Below the pieces are notes generated by a model. It did not search any database. It was not told where the DNA came from and saw only the letters and a program-made list of their open reading frames with translations. This document shows, one piece after another, positions 49,381 to 58,073 of a stretch of DNA of 64,000 nucleotides (position 1 is its first letter; each line of letters opens with the position of its first letter). Location: the NCBI GenBank assembly GCA_020974905.1, contig CP087563.1, forward strand, positions 1,426,001-1,490,000, written 5' to 3'. The translations under genes were made by a program, and so were the position numbers. Origin of the DNA: Planctomycetes bacterium syqfu. GTDB taxonomy: Bacteria; Planctomycetota; Phycisphaerae; Phycisphaerales; Phycisphaeraceae.

Positions 49381-50455
49381 ATGACTGATTTTGATCTCAA
49401 ACCAGAACACCGCCGATTCCTGTCTGAGGCCATTTTCGGGGGGCCCAAACCGACGACATCACAGGTGCGCAAGTGGATAAGTCGGGCGCAACTGACCTGG
49501 CCTCATGCTGTAATCACTGTGCGTGTACCCGAGGACATACTCTCGTCACGCAAGCTTTCACGTCTGAAAAAACATGATGTCAAACTGCTCAACCTGCATG
49601 CAGGGTTGCTGTACTTCTTCAGTGATCAGCCGGATAACGTGGCATTGGAAGAAGCGATTGCCAAGCTGTTTAAACTCAGTGGTAAATTCTATCCATGCGA
49701 GCATCCTGCATCATGGGTCAACAGCATTCAGCAATCCATCATCGTGTTACGTGAACTGGAACTCAATGCGGTACAGGCCGATCCGGAGAGTGAGCCCCCG
49801 AGTTTGCAGGATGAAATCGACACGCGACGTTTGGCGGTCACACAGGTCCAACAACACCAACCCAATTGGCAAGCCACGGTGAATCTCTGGCTGCGGATCG
49901 TTCTGCTGCGACATCGTAATCACCTGCATGATGTCCGCCGAAAAATCGTGGAGTTTATTTCCAGTATCACCCGCCCCGCTGATGTGCAGGCACAACTCTC
50001 TTTCGTCTTCACGCGCGCGATTCAGCCGCATTTATGCGACACATGCCTTTAGTGATTTTGAGCGTGCGGTCATGGATGCGGTAACAGATGTGCGGGTATC
50101 ATTGCCTGCCCAAAGTCTGACATTTGAAACGCAAAACCAACTGGTGCGTGAAGCGATTGATCTGTTGCATGCCAAGGCAACGGGCCTGCTGAGTCTCAAG
50201 GATGTTGCAGCGCATTGCCATGTTTCGTCATCGCACCTGGCTCGTGAGTTCCGTAAGCAGACCGGTGTTTCGGTGACCACGTATCTGCATCAAATCCGTC
50301 TGAGTCTTGCCAAGCGATTGCTCATCGAAACCAACGACACGATTCTGAGTATTGCCCTGGACTGCGGTTTTGAGTCTGCGGAACACTTTCATCGGATCTT
50401 CAAACGGCATACGGAAATGACGCCCAGGCGTTACCGCATGTCGCATCAGGTCTGA
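49381..50455 (+). pseudogene. AraC-family regulator split by a frameshift at a CG repeat
   Basis: Two frames cover one regulator. The first, from ATG 49381, ends at 50052 (223 residues). The second ends at 50455 and carries the AraC HTH domain (LKDVAAHCHVSSSHLAREFR, SIALDCGFESAEHFHRIFK). The C-terminal frame is displaced by +1. Both frames pass through a CGCGCGCG tract at 50012-50019. Adding one CG there would join them as VFTRARFSRIYATHAFSDF, a natural sequence. The gene therefore looks like one regulator of about 358 residues that lost a CG by slippage, or contains an error. The C-terminal HTH is intact, and the N-terminal domain is not recognised. Confidence 0.75.
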
Positions 50456-50513
50456 GGCAATTGCGTTACAATACGCAACCTGCCATCCGAGATTGCCCAT
50501 TGAGGAGCTACAC

Positions 50514-51197
50514 ATGATTGGCAAAGTTCTTCCTGTTGTCCTTTTACTGGCTGGATTGATGATGAATACAGCGAACGCCCAGACGACTCACAAACCCTAC
50601 GGCCGCGTGAACACCGACAAGCCGTATGTCAGCCTGACTTTTGATGATGGGCCGGATGGCAAGATGGTCCCCAAACTGCTGGAGCTCTTTGCAAAGGAAA
50701 ACGTCAAGGCGACGTTTTACGTCATCGGCAAGAATATGCTCCAACACCCGGAGATTGCCAAACAGATCATTGCCCAGGGGCACGAGATTGGCAATCATTC
50801 CAGAACCCATGCGAACCTGCCCAAGTGTGATTCGGTTGATGTCGTGCGCGAAGAAATCGTCACCACCCAGAAAATCGTCACTGATACCGTGGGCGTCACA
50901 CCGGTGACTTTCCGTGCACCGTATCTTGCACATGATGACAAGGTCTGGGTCGTGCTGGATGAACTCAAACTCCCGAGCATCAATGCCAGCAAGTACACAG
51001 ATGACTGGAACAAGGAAAAGTCTGCCGAGCACATCCTCACCCGCGCGACGGACAATATCAAAGCCGGTGACATCATTTTGCTTCACTCATGGCGTCAGGA
51101 AACGTATGACGTCATGCCGGAGATGATCAAACGCATCAAGGCTGCGGGGTTGGAGATGGTGACGGTGAAGACGTTGCTGGCGTCGGAAATCAAGTAA
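50514..51197 (+). CDS. Secreted polysaccharide deacetylase (NodB domain)
   Basis: Removes acetyl groups from cell-envelope or extracellular polysaccharide. The 227-residue protein has a short signal peptide (LPVVLLLAGLMMNTANAQ), the NodB motif 1 TFDDGPD with the catalytic Asp, and motif 2 GNHSRTHANL with the metal His pair. Later LLHSW carries the C-terminal His. The ATG at 50514 has GAGGA 7 bases upstream. A TACAAT box lies at 50467-50472. The substrate cannot be stated. Confidence 0.88.
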   Translation: MIGKVLPVVLLLAGLMMNTANAQTTHKPYGRVNTDKPYVSLTFDDGPDGKMVPKLLELFAKENVKATFYVIGKNMLQHPEIAKQIIAQGHEIGNHSRTHANLPKCDSVDVVREEIVTTQKIVTDTVGVTPVTFRAPYLAHDDKVWVVLDELKLPSINASKYTDDWNKEKSAEHILTRATDNIKAGDIILLHSWRQETYDVMPEMIKRIKAAGLEMVTVKTLLASEIK

Positions 51198-51222
51198 CTC
51201 TATCCGAGTTATGCTTCGCTTC

Positions 51223-51251
51223 ATCCCGCGTCGACACGACGCGGCTCGCCT
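51223..51251. repeat. 29-base perfect repeat, copy of 18274-18302
   Basis: An exact copy, in the same orientation, of the right unit at 18274-18302, with the CGCGTCGACACGACGCG core and the end CGGCTCGCC. It lies between convergent genes (deacetylase and DUF89), where it could act as a bidirectional terminator stem. Confidence 0.8.
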
Positions 51252-51264
51252 GAGTGCGACACTG

Positions 51265-52389
51265 TCATTTCTGCTGATACTTACAGAGCAGGTCGTAGAC
51301 TTTGCCGCCCAAGGCGCTGGCGACGCCGGTGTCTTTGATCATGGCGATGTTCAGCGAATCACAGGTGAACTGCGCGTTGAGATTGCTTTCAATCGCACGG
51401 CCCATGCCTTCGAGCACAACCAGATCGACCCCCAACTCATTGACCGAATCGACGAGTTCATCACCAACATAAGCAAGGTCGATCAGTGGTGCACCATTGC
51501 CCGACGGCACGACGCGGAGTCGGTCATCGGCCAAGGCTTTGCTGATGGTTTGATCCCATTGGGCAATATCGTTGATGATGGGGACGAGTTCGCTGTGTGT
51601 GATGTCGTTGAGTGCGGGATAGGAGTTGGACGTCAGCACCACGTTGATATCCCGTTGAAGCAGATCACGCACGAAGGGGATCATGCCGAGGATAACATCA
51701 CAGCCTGCGTTGTCCACGAAGACGGCTGCGGCGGTGTACGGTTTGTCACTGGTGATTTTTTCTGACCATGCATCAAGACCATCAACAAGCCAGGGACGCG
51801 GGGCAAGTTTGTTGCGGACGTCGTGGAAGTCGACGGGTTGGCCATCCTTGAAAAGCTCGACAGTCTTGGTTGCGCCCAGATCGTAGATGTTGCCGGCGAA
51901 GGTGCCACGCATGACTTGTTGGGCCTTTTCAGGATCGGGCAAGCTGTCGAGTTCCTCCAACAAAGCGGGCAGGAGTTTGAGTGCTGCCTTATTTTCCTTG
52001 GCTTTGGCCAAACGATAAGGGTCCGCGATCCCTGCTTCACGCAAAGCCTTTTCACGAGCGAAACAAATCTGGATGATGTAGAGCGTGCCAAACACGGTAG
52101 GGTTGGCTTCGATCTGATCCAGATAGGTCATGAACAATTCGCGGGCGACAGCCAGCTTGGGTTTAACGGCATCGGCGGACTCACCACGGGCAGAGGCTTC
52201 AGCAATGGCCTGCTGTTCGAGGGAGTCAAAATGCGTGCGAAACAGGCCGATCCAGTGGGCGCGTTTTTCGGGGTGTTGTTCCAAATCCCACTGACAGGCG
52301 ATGTAGTTTTCAGGATCAGCGAGCAATGGGAAAGCGACATCGCCTTTAACGGGATGCGGCAGATCGAACAATGACGGGCTGGTTAACAT
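51265..52389 (-). CDS. DUF89/ARMT1-like damage-control phosphatase
   Basis: A metal-dependent phosphatase family that removes damaged or excess phosphorylated metabolites. From the ATG at 52389 the protein has about 374 residues. Conserved signs are AAVFVDNAGCDVILGMIPF with the Asp-Asn pair and VVLTSNSYPALNDIT. The open frame extends upstream into hisH, but those 32 codons are not family-like. The start ATG overlaps the hisH stop (ATGTTAA), so the two are translationally coupled. Its substrate may be an intermediate or side product of histidine synthesis, though only position supports this. Confidence 0.82.
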   Translation of the reverse strand: MLTSPSLFDLPHPVKGDVAFPLLADPENYIACQWDLEQHPEKRAHWIGLFRTHFDSLEQQAIAEASARGESADAVKPKLAVARELFMTYLDQIEANPTVFGTLYIIQICFAREKALREAGIADPYRLAKAKENKAALKLLPALLEELDSLPDPEKAQQVMRGTFAGNIYDLGATKTVELFKDGQPVDFHDVRNKLAPRPWLVDGLDAWSEKITSDKPYTAAAVFVDNAGCDVILGMIPFVRDLLQRDINVVLTSNSYPALNDITHSELVPIINDIAQWDQTISKALADDRLRVVPSGNGAPLIDLAYVGDELVDSVNELGVDLVVLEGMGRAIESNLNAQFTCDSLNIAMIKDTGVASALGGKVYDLLCKYQQK

Positions 52390-53018
52390 GCTGCAAAATT
52401 CTCCAACATCTTCAGGCCCACACGCTGTGACTTCTCGGGGTGGAACTGCGTGGCCCAGAGGTTGTCCTGTTTGAGGCTCGAACAAAACGGTGAGCCGTAA
52501 TCCGTGGTGGCAATGATGACGTTGCTATCAGCCGGAGAGCAATAGTAACCGTGCACAAAGTAGACATGGGGATTTTCAGGCGCGTCAGCAAAAAGCGAAA
52601 CATCCTGCTGAATGTTGAGGCTGTTCCACCCCATGTGCGGCACCTTGAGTTTACCGGGACCGTAGGCATCGCCAGCAAAGAGCATGACGGTCCCCTTGAC
52701 CATGCCAAGGCCGGGGATCGGCTGATCCCTGGACGGTGCGTCTTCCTCGGAACTGTCCATAAGCAACTGCATGCCAAGACAGATACCGAGCATGGGCTTG
52801 CCGGACTTGTAGAAATCGTTGATGGGGTCGATCCAGCCGCGATCACGCAGGTGGGTCATGCCATCACCAAACGCACCGACGCCCGGGAGCACCAGATGCG
52901 ACACCTGTGCGTCGATCATGTCCGGCGTGGTGAGAATCGTCGCTTGTGATCCAAGCGATTCAAAGGCTTTCTGCACACTGCGCAGATTACCCATGCCATA
53001 GTCGATGATACCGATCAT
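52383..53018 (-). CDS. hisH: Imidazole glycerol phosphate synthase, glutaminase subunit
   Basis: Supplies ammonia to HisF in histidine synthesis. The 211-residue protein has the family start MIGIIDYGMGNLRSVQKA, the catalytic cysteine in GICLGMQLL, and the His-Glu pair in ATQFHPEKS. The start at 53018 lies next to a heptad repeat arm. The next gene (DUF89) starts inside its stop. hisF and the other his genes are not in the window. Confidence 0.96.
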   Translation of the reverse strand: MIGIIDYGMGNLRSVQKAFESLGSQATILTTPDMIDAQVSHLVLPGVGAFGDGMTHLRDRGWIDPINDFYKSGKPMLGICLGMQLLMDSSEEDAPSRDQPIPGLGMVKGTVMLFAGDAYGPGKLKVPHMGWNSLNIQQDVSLFADAPENPHVYFVHGYYCSPADSNVIIATTDYGSPFCSSLKQDNLWATQFHPEKSQRVGLKMLENFAAC

Positions 53019-53020
53019 TG

Positions 53021-53128
53021 GGTTAGCGACTAGGAACTAGCGACTGGGGACTAGGGGAAAGGCAATAATAACCATGGTGGCTTCACACTGTCTTTTCCCT
53101 AGTCCCCAGTCGCTAGTCCCTAGTCCCT
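53021..53128. repeat. Inverted repeat with 7-base-period arms (GACTA type)
   Basis: The left arm 53021-53063 reads GCGACTA, GGAACTA, GCGACTG, GGGACTA. The right arm 53090-53128 reads CTAGTCC, CCAGTCG, CTAGTCC, CTAGTCC. It is a sequence variant of the heptad family, sharing the AAAGGC junction beside the left arm and CTTTTCC beside the right arm with other copies. It fills the hisH upstream spacer. Confidence 0.7.
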
Positions 53129-53136
53129 TTCTTCAT

Positions 53137-53823
53137 TTAGTCATTCAACACAACCACGATTTCCACGCGGCGACTCTTGGCTTTGGAAGAACGGGGATGC
53201 CACTCACCCAGACCGACGGCTTCAAGCTGACGACCGGTGATGCCCTTCTTCTGGAGATAGCGGTGGACTGAAGCAGCACGGGCCAACGAGAGATCCAGGT
53301 TGTCCTGCCACTTGCTCTTGCGGATCGGATCGGTGTCGGTGTAGCCTTCGACACGGATGGTCTTGGTGGCATAGTCACGACGGATGACACGGGCGATCTC
53401 GTCGAGTGTCGATTGGGCGGATGAACGCAACGTGGTCTTGCCGGAGGCAAAGAGCACATCGCCCGGGACGCGGACGGTAATCGTGCCGTTGCCTTGTTCG
53501 GTTTCAACACCGGCAATGGAGGCAAAACCGTTGGCGGCAGGTACGGCGACCGGGGTCGGCACCTCGACACGCTGGACAACCGGCGGCTTGGAACGTTCGG
53601 CAGCAAGCTGGTTCTGCAAGCTGCTGATCTGGTTCATCAGGTTACCGCGATCCCCCTCAGCCGAATCCATCGCAGCACGGCAGCGATTAAGCTCATCCTG
53701 CAGTTCGGTGTTCTGGGCATAAAGTGCGTTACGCTCATCAATCAGACGTTTGTTACAGCCGGTCAAAGGCAACAACGCACCTGCTAAAGCCAACACCGCC
53801 AACATTCCTCGGATTCCCTGCAT
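53137..53823 (-). CDS. OmpA-family lipoprotein with coiled coil
   Basis: A 228-residue outer-membrane-type lipoprotein. The signal peptide ends in a lipobox LTGC. A coiled coil follows (about residues 28-75: ALYAQNTELQDELNRCRAAM), and a C-terminal OmpA domain (about residues 110-228) contains NLSLARAASVHRYLQKKG and RRVEIVV, the peptidoglycan-binding fold. It is Pal-like in design and probably links envelope layers. A heptad repeat lies between it and hisH. Confidence 0.88.
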   Translation of the reverse strand: MQGIRGMLAVLALAGALLPLTGCNKRLIDERNALYAQNTELQDELNRCRAAMDSAEGDRGNLMNQISSLQNQLAAERSKPPVVQRVEVPTPVAVPAANGFASIAGVETEQGNGTITVRVPGDVLFASGKTTLRSSAQSTLDEIARVIRRDYATKTIRVEGYTDTDPIRKSKWQDNLDLSLARAASVHRYLQKKGITGRQLEAVGLGEWHPRSSKAKSRRVEIVVVLND

Positions 53824-53980
53824 GTTTCGCTCCTCTTAAACAATCTCAAATTCCCAGCATGCAGACCTCCTGTCTGCAACATTTGCTGTAGACATCAGAA
53901 TACCAGAATTTTTAACGTAAGACAGACCGAATGCTTAGAATTTGCTAGCAACTTGGTGGTTTTTAGGCGATATACATACT

Positions 53981-55237
53981 TTAACCAAGCACATTGAAAT
54001 ACTGTCGGGCGAACATGACCACTAAAGTCGCCCCCGCCAGATAGGGTCCGTAGGGAATCACACGGGCCTGCCCCTTGTAAATCCGGGCAACGCCGAAGCT
54101 GATCAAGGCAGCGAGTAACCCGAAAAACGGTGCCAGGAAAAAGACGTAGATGGGCTCCATCGGGCCGAGTACCGCGCCAATGGCAGCAAGCAGGTGGACA
54201 TCGCCGAGTCCCATGGCCTCTTTGCCGAACGCAATGGAACCGAGAATACGCGTCAGCCAGATCACCGCCCCACCGCTGATGTACCCCAGGATCACCGTCC
54301 CAAGAACACGCAGCCAGATCATCCCGGCAATCTCCGGCCAGTGACTTTTCAAAAAGAATCCGCCAATCATGCCCAGTAAGGGCAGGAGTAAAAACAACGC
54401 TTCCTTACCCATCTCACGACGGGTGCGCGGGTACAGCAGGTACATGTCAATCGGCGTGTGATGATGACCATCATCCGAAGCCACCGACGCGGGCATGGTC
54501 TTCTCAGCACCCTCCCCTGATTCACCTGAAGCATTCTCATCGAGCACATGCTCCGACTTCTTCTGCTGCTTGAATAACTCGGGATGCTCCTTCTGGACCT
54601 GCTCAAGCCATTCCTGTTCATCAGCAAAGCTGTATGGCAAAACGCCAAGGCGAAGCAGAATGTTGGCAACAATCAAGCCCACCAAGCCCCCCAAGGCAAT
54701 CGTCACTCCGCCTGACTGCGTCAACGGGATCACCGAAGCAAAGTCCGGCTTGATGTAGGTTGCGACCGGGTAAACAATCAACGCAAGGAGCACGATGACA
54801 TAGGGAATCCCCAGCGGGATGATGTAGTGACGGATGTCAATCATCGTCGCAGCAATCAACGCTGCAATGAGCATCACATGCACAACCAGAATCGGCCAAC
54901 TGTTTGCAAGACCAGCGTAGGCCCATGCGGTATTCACCCAATCCGTGTGGTAGTAAATGATGGGGACCGCCAGAAACAACGCACCGGTGAGAAACTCAAT
55001 CGCCGGGTACTGAAAGCTGATCGGCGTCTTGCAGCGTGCACATTTCCCGCCGAGGAAAAACCATGCCAACACCGGTATGTTCTCCCACATCCGCAGCGTC
55101 TTGCCACAATGCGGGCAGGCGCTGGGGGGCGTGACAATACTCTTACCTTCAGGCAGTCGGTAGATCACGACATTCAGGAAGCTGCCAACACACGCACCAT
55201 AGCAGGCTATCAGGACATACCACGGCCAATCGCTCAA
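53981..55237 (-). CDS. PilD-type prepilin peptidase with a long charged insert
   Basis: An inner-membrane A24 peptidase that cleaves and methylates prepilins. The 418 residues include the N-terminal zinc-binding domain (CPHCGKTL and CARCKTPI), the first catalytic Asp in ATMIDIRHYIIP and the second in GLGDVHLL. The protein is longer than usual because of an insert of about 60 residues between helices (about 205-270), rich in Glu, Lys, Ser and His. The start is a TTG at 55237 with GAGAGAG upstream. It lies 24 bases after xseB on the same strand. With the CpaA-type enzyme it is the second prepilin peptidase in the window. Confidence 0.9.
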   Translation of the reverse strand: MSDWPWYVLIACYGACVGSFLNVVIYRLPEGKSIVTPPSACPHCGKTLRMWENIPVLAWFFLGGKCARCKTPISFQYPAIEFLTGALFLAVPIIYYHTDWVNTAWAYAGLANSWPILVVHVMLIAALIAATMIDIRHYIIPLGIPYVIVLLALIVYPVATYIKPDFASVIPLTQSGGVTIALGGLVGLIVANILLRLGVLPYSFADEQEWLEQVQKEHPELFKQQKKSEHVLDENASGESGEGAEKTMPASVASDDGHHHTPIDMYLLYPRTRREMGKEALFLLLPLLGMIGGFFLKSHWPEIAGMIWLRVLGTVILGYISGGAVIWLTRILGSIAFGKEAMGLGDVHLLAAIGAVLGPMEPIYVFFLAPFFGLLAALISFGVARIYKGQARVIPYGPYLAGATLVVMFARQYFNVLG

Positions 55238-55261
55238 GGTCTACTCTCTCTCTTGTGAGGC

Positions 55262-55489
55262 TCAGTCGTTCTGAGCGTCGCCGGATGCCTTTAATTCACC
55301 ATTCCCGTCGACGGTTAACTCCGCGATGCGTGCCTGCGCACGATCAAGAATCGCCCGACACTTTTCGATGAGCTTGGTGCCCTTCTCGTATTGGGTGATG
55401 GAATCTTCCAGACCGATCTCGCCGGACTCTATCTGCTCGATGATTTCTTCGAGCTGTTCGATGGATTCTTCAAATTTACCTTTACTCAT
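55262..55489 (-). CDS. xseB: Exodeoxyribonuclease VII small subunit
   Basis: A 75-residue helical protein that pairs with XseA to degrade single-stranded DNA in repair. The core KFEESIEQLEEIIEQIESGE is family-like, with a run of Glu and Leu in a helix pair and the GLEDSITQYEKG segment. It lies downstream of xseA with a spacer of about 205 bases that contains a REP double hairpin. Confidence 0.9.
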   Translation of the reverse strand: MSKGKFEESIEQLEEIIEQIESGEIGLEDSITQYEKGTKLIEKCRAILDRAQARIAELTVDGNGELKASGDAQND

Positions 55490-55637
55490 ATCCGTAACAG
55501 TTTAGCAGAAATTTGACGAGATAAGGAATTGTGCGTTGCAGTAAGGCTTGAATACAAAGTCACAGAAACACAGAGGTCTGAATGAGAACAAAAATTCAGA
55601 AATTGCATTGACAGAACACGTATTCACAATCCGCCCA

Positions 55638-55679
55638 ATAGCTGCATTGCGATGCAATGCTGAAACTGCGCAGCAGTTT
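55638..55679 (+). repeat. REP-type double hairpin between xseA and xseB
   Basis: The stems GCATTGC-GAT-GCAATGC (55644-55660) and AAACTGC-GCA-GCAGTTT (55663-55679) follow one another, preceded by AATAGCT. This is the same double-hairpin unit as at 741-787, in the opposite orientation. Confidence 0.7.
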
Positions 55680-55694
55680 AATGACATATCTATC

Positions 55695-57152
55695 TCACCC
55701 AAACAATCCCGGTTGATCTGACTGCTTATCCTGCTTGGCAGTCCGACGTTTGCGTGTGGACTTTTTCTTTGACTCGGACGTCTTCGTCGGTTCAGGCGTT
55801 GACACGGTTTGTGAACCTGACTGCCCCACCACGCTCAGCACCTTGCCATCCACCATCACCGTGGTAAGTTGGTCGCCGTCCTTGACCTGTTTGGCGGAAC
55901 GGATGAGCTTGCCATCGGTGTCAGTTGTGTAGGTGTAACCGCGTTCCAGAACCCTTTGCGGGCCAACGGCATTGAGCGTGCGGGAGATCGCTTTGAGTTG
56001 TTGATCTGCCTGGTTCAAGCGTTGCTGTAACACGCGGGGCAAGCGCATCACCGCCTGAGACAACCGCGTGGCAGCGGGTGCGATTCGACCGGGCAATGCC
56101 TGATTGATCCGATGCTTGGCGTGGGCCAATCGCTGCTGGGGCATCTCCAGCAGGCTTTCAGGGCGCGTGAAGACACGATGTCGCGAGACGGCTTTGAGTC
56201 GTTGATCTGCCATCTGGCTTTGGCGTTGCAGACTCATGCGTAACCGCCCTGCCATTTGCGAGACTTGGTGTTCCAACGCCTTGTGGTCAGGCACCAATGT
56301 CATCGCAGCCTGCGTCGGCGTCGCACATCGATGATCAGCCACCAACTCCGCCACCGTGGTATCCGTTTCATGTCCAATGGCTGCAACGATCGGCAACTGG
56401 CAATCAAACACCGCGTCCGCCACGATTCGTTCGTTAAACGCCCAGAGGTCTTCAATCGATCCACCACCACGGGTGAGAATGATCGCATCAATGCCGAGCG
56501 ATTCACCCTGTTCACTGATGACCCGTAACGCCCGCGCGATCTCCGGCGCCGCAGCGTCGCCCTGCACACGGACATCAAAATGCAGCAACTCGCATCCTGC
56601 CCAGCGTCGGTGCGCGGTGTTGATCACGTCCTGCAATGCTGCAGCGGATCGGCTTGTCACCACTGCAATCCGCTGACACATCGTTGGCAACGGTTTCTTG
56701 CGGTATTCATCCATATACCCCAGTTCACGCAGTTCCGCGATCATGGCCTGGAGTTGTTGTTCGAGTGTGCCCTGGCCGACCTGTTCGATTTTATCGACAT
56801 AGATTTGCAGCGAGCCTTGGCCTTCGAAGAAGTCCACCTTGCCGGTGATGACGACTTGCATGCCATCGCGGACGGGGAAATTCACACGTCGAGCATTGGA
56901 GGCAAAACAGACACAGCGAAGTGCAGCGCCTTGGTCTTTGATACTGAAAAACCAGTGCGTGCGATTGGAGAGATTGCTGATTTCCCCGACGATGCGAATC
57001 TTGCCAGGGATCGCCATGGTCAAGACTTCCTTGACCAGCGAAGCAGCCTGCGTCACCGACAACGGCGGATCAGCCTTGGCCTGTTTGCTGGCAAGCTTCT
57101 CCGGCTCGTCATCGGGCGAATTGAACATGGAGTCGAATGGGAGTTGGGACAT
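55695..57152 (-). CDS. xseA: Exodeoxyribonuclease VII large subunit
   Basis: The catalytic large subunit of the ATP-independent single-strand nuclease. The 485 residues begin with an OB fold (IRIVGEISNLSNRTHW). The nuclease core has RGGGSIEDLWAFNE and IGHETDTTVAE. A lysine-rich tail (about 450-475) closes the protein. It is followed by xseB at a normal-sized gap but with a REP unit between. The upstream spacer holds a 9-base-period inverted repeat. Confidence 0.95.
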   Translation of the reverse strand: MSQLPFDSMFNSPDDEPEKLASKQAKADPPLSVTQAASLVKEVLTMAIPGKIRIVGEISNLSNRTHWFFSIKDQGAALRCVCFASNARRVNFPVRDGMQVVITGKVDFFEGQGSLQIYVDKIEQVGQGTLEQQLQAMIAELRELGYMDEYRKKPLPTMCQRIAVVTSRSAAALQDVINTAHRRWAGCELLHFDVRVQGDAAAPEIARALRVISEQGESLGIDAIILTRGGGSIEDLWAFNERIVADAVFDCQLPIVAAIGHETDTTVAELVADHRCATPTQAAMTLVPDHKALEHQVSQMAGRLRMSLQRQSQMADQRLKAVSRHRVFTRPESLLEMPQQRLAHAKHRINQALPGRIAPAATRLSQAVMRLPRVLQQRLNQADQQLKAISRTLNAVGPQRVLERGYTYTTDTDGKLIRSAKQVKDGDQLTTVMVDGKVLSVVGQSGSQTVSTPEPTKTSESKKKSTRKRRTAKQDKQSDQPGLFG

Positions 57153-57189
57153 AATGGTTATTTTACTTCAAACTCAAACCATTTTGTTT

Positions 57190-57300
57190 AAACCGCCAAG
57201 ACGCCAAGTGCGCCAAGATCAGAAAGAGATTCATTTCAAAAATCACACACGATTTTCCGTCTCTCTTAACTTGGCGTTCTTGGCGTCTTGGCGGTAAAAA
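57190..57300. repeat. Inverted repeat with 9-base-period arms
   Basis: Arms at 57190-57230 (ACCGCCAAG, ACGCCAAGT, GCGCCAAGA units) and 57257-57300 (the inverted TTGGCGTTC, TTGGCGTCT, TGGCGGT), almost back to back. The right arm ends 4 bases from the pgl stop codon. It is the same word family as the pair around the 5878-6501 gene. Confidence 0.7.
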
Positions 57301-57303
57301 AAA

Positions 57304-58068
57304 TCACATCTCAATTTGCGTCCCCGCGGCAATGCCGTCGAGGAACCAGAGTAGTTCGCCGTTGTACATCTCGGGGTTAATGCCGGTGATGGGGAACTTG
57401 CGGACATCGGGCTTTCCGGTGGCAAACTCGGCGGAGACCTGTTTGAGCATGTCGGTTTTCTTGGCGCCCACGGCTAAGACTACGATGCGACCGGCATTGT
57501 TCAGTAACGGGTAGGTCATGGTCACACGATCCGGCGGGGTGACCTTGGGGCCGGCGTTGACGACGATCCATTTGTCTTCGACTTCCTGTGCATCGGTCCC
57601 CGGGAAGAGCGATGCGGTGTGCCCGTCATCACCCATGCCCAGTAACACGAAATCCAGTCGACCATCCGGCAGCAACTCACGAAGCGCTTGCTCATAGGGT
57701 GTTGCCGGATCTTCATCCATCACAGGCATGGGATGCACATTCCGCTTGGGGATTGGTACGTGATCGACCAGCGTTTCACGGATCATCTTGAAGTTATTCT
57801 TCTCGTTGTCCTCGGGCACGCGACGTTCATCGACAATCCAGACGTGCATCTTCTGCCAGGGGATGGCACGAAAGCGAATGTCGGTCACTAACCGTATGTA
57901 AAACGGCTCGGGTGTCGAACCGCCAGAGAGAGCGATGTGACAAACATCCCGTTTGCCCACCGCATCGTTGGCGGTGTTGAGCAGGATACCACCGAGGTCA
58001 TCAAAAAGGTCATCGATTTCTTTTTGAACGATGACATGGCCGGGGAGTTTGAGGAGTGAGTCTTGCAT
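57304..58068 (-). CDS. pgl: 6-phosphogluconolactonase
   Basis: Hydrolyses 6-phosphogluconolactone in the oxidative pentose phosphate pathway. The 254-residue protein has the family motifs ALSGGSTPEPFYI, WIVDERRVPEDNEKNN and LLGMGDDGHTASLFPG. It lies downstream of zwf on the same strand, so the two form a pathway pair, separated by a composite repeat. Confidence 0.94.
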   Translation of the reverse strand: MQDSLLKLPGHVIVQKEIDDLFDDLGGILLNTANDAVGKRDVCHIALSGGSTPEPFYIRLVTDIRFRAIPWQKMHVWIVDERRVPEDNEKNNFKMIRETLVDHVPIPKRNVHPMPVMDEDPATPYEQALRELLPDGRLDFVLLGMGDDGHTASLFPGTDAQEVEDKWIVVNAGPKVTPPDRVTMTYPLLNNAGRIVVLAVGAKKTDMLKQVSAEFATGKPDVRKFPITGINPEMYNGELLWFLDGIAAGTQIEM

Positions 58069-58073
58069 TTTTT

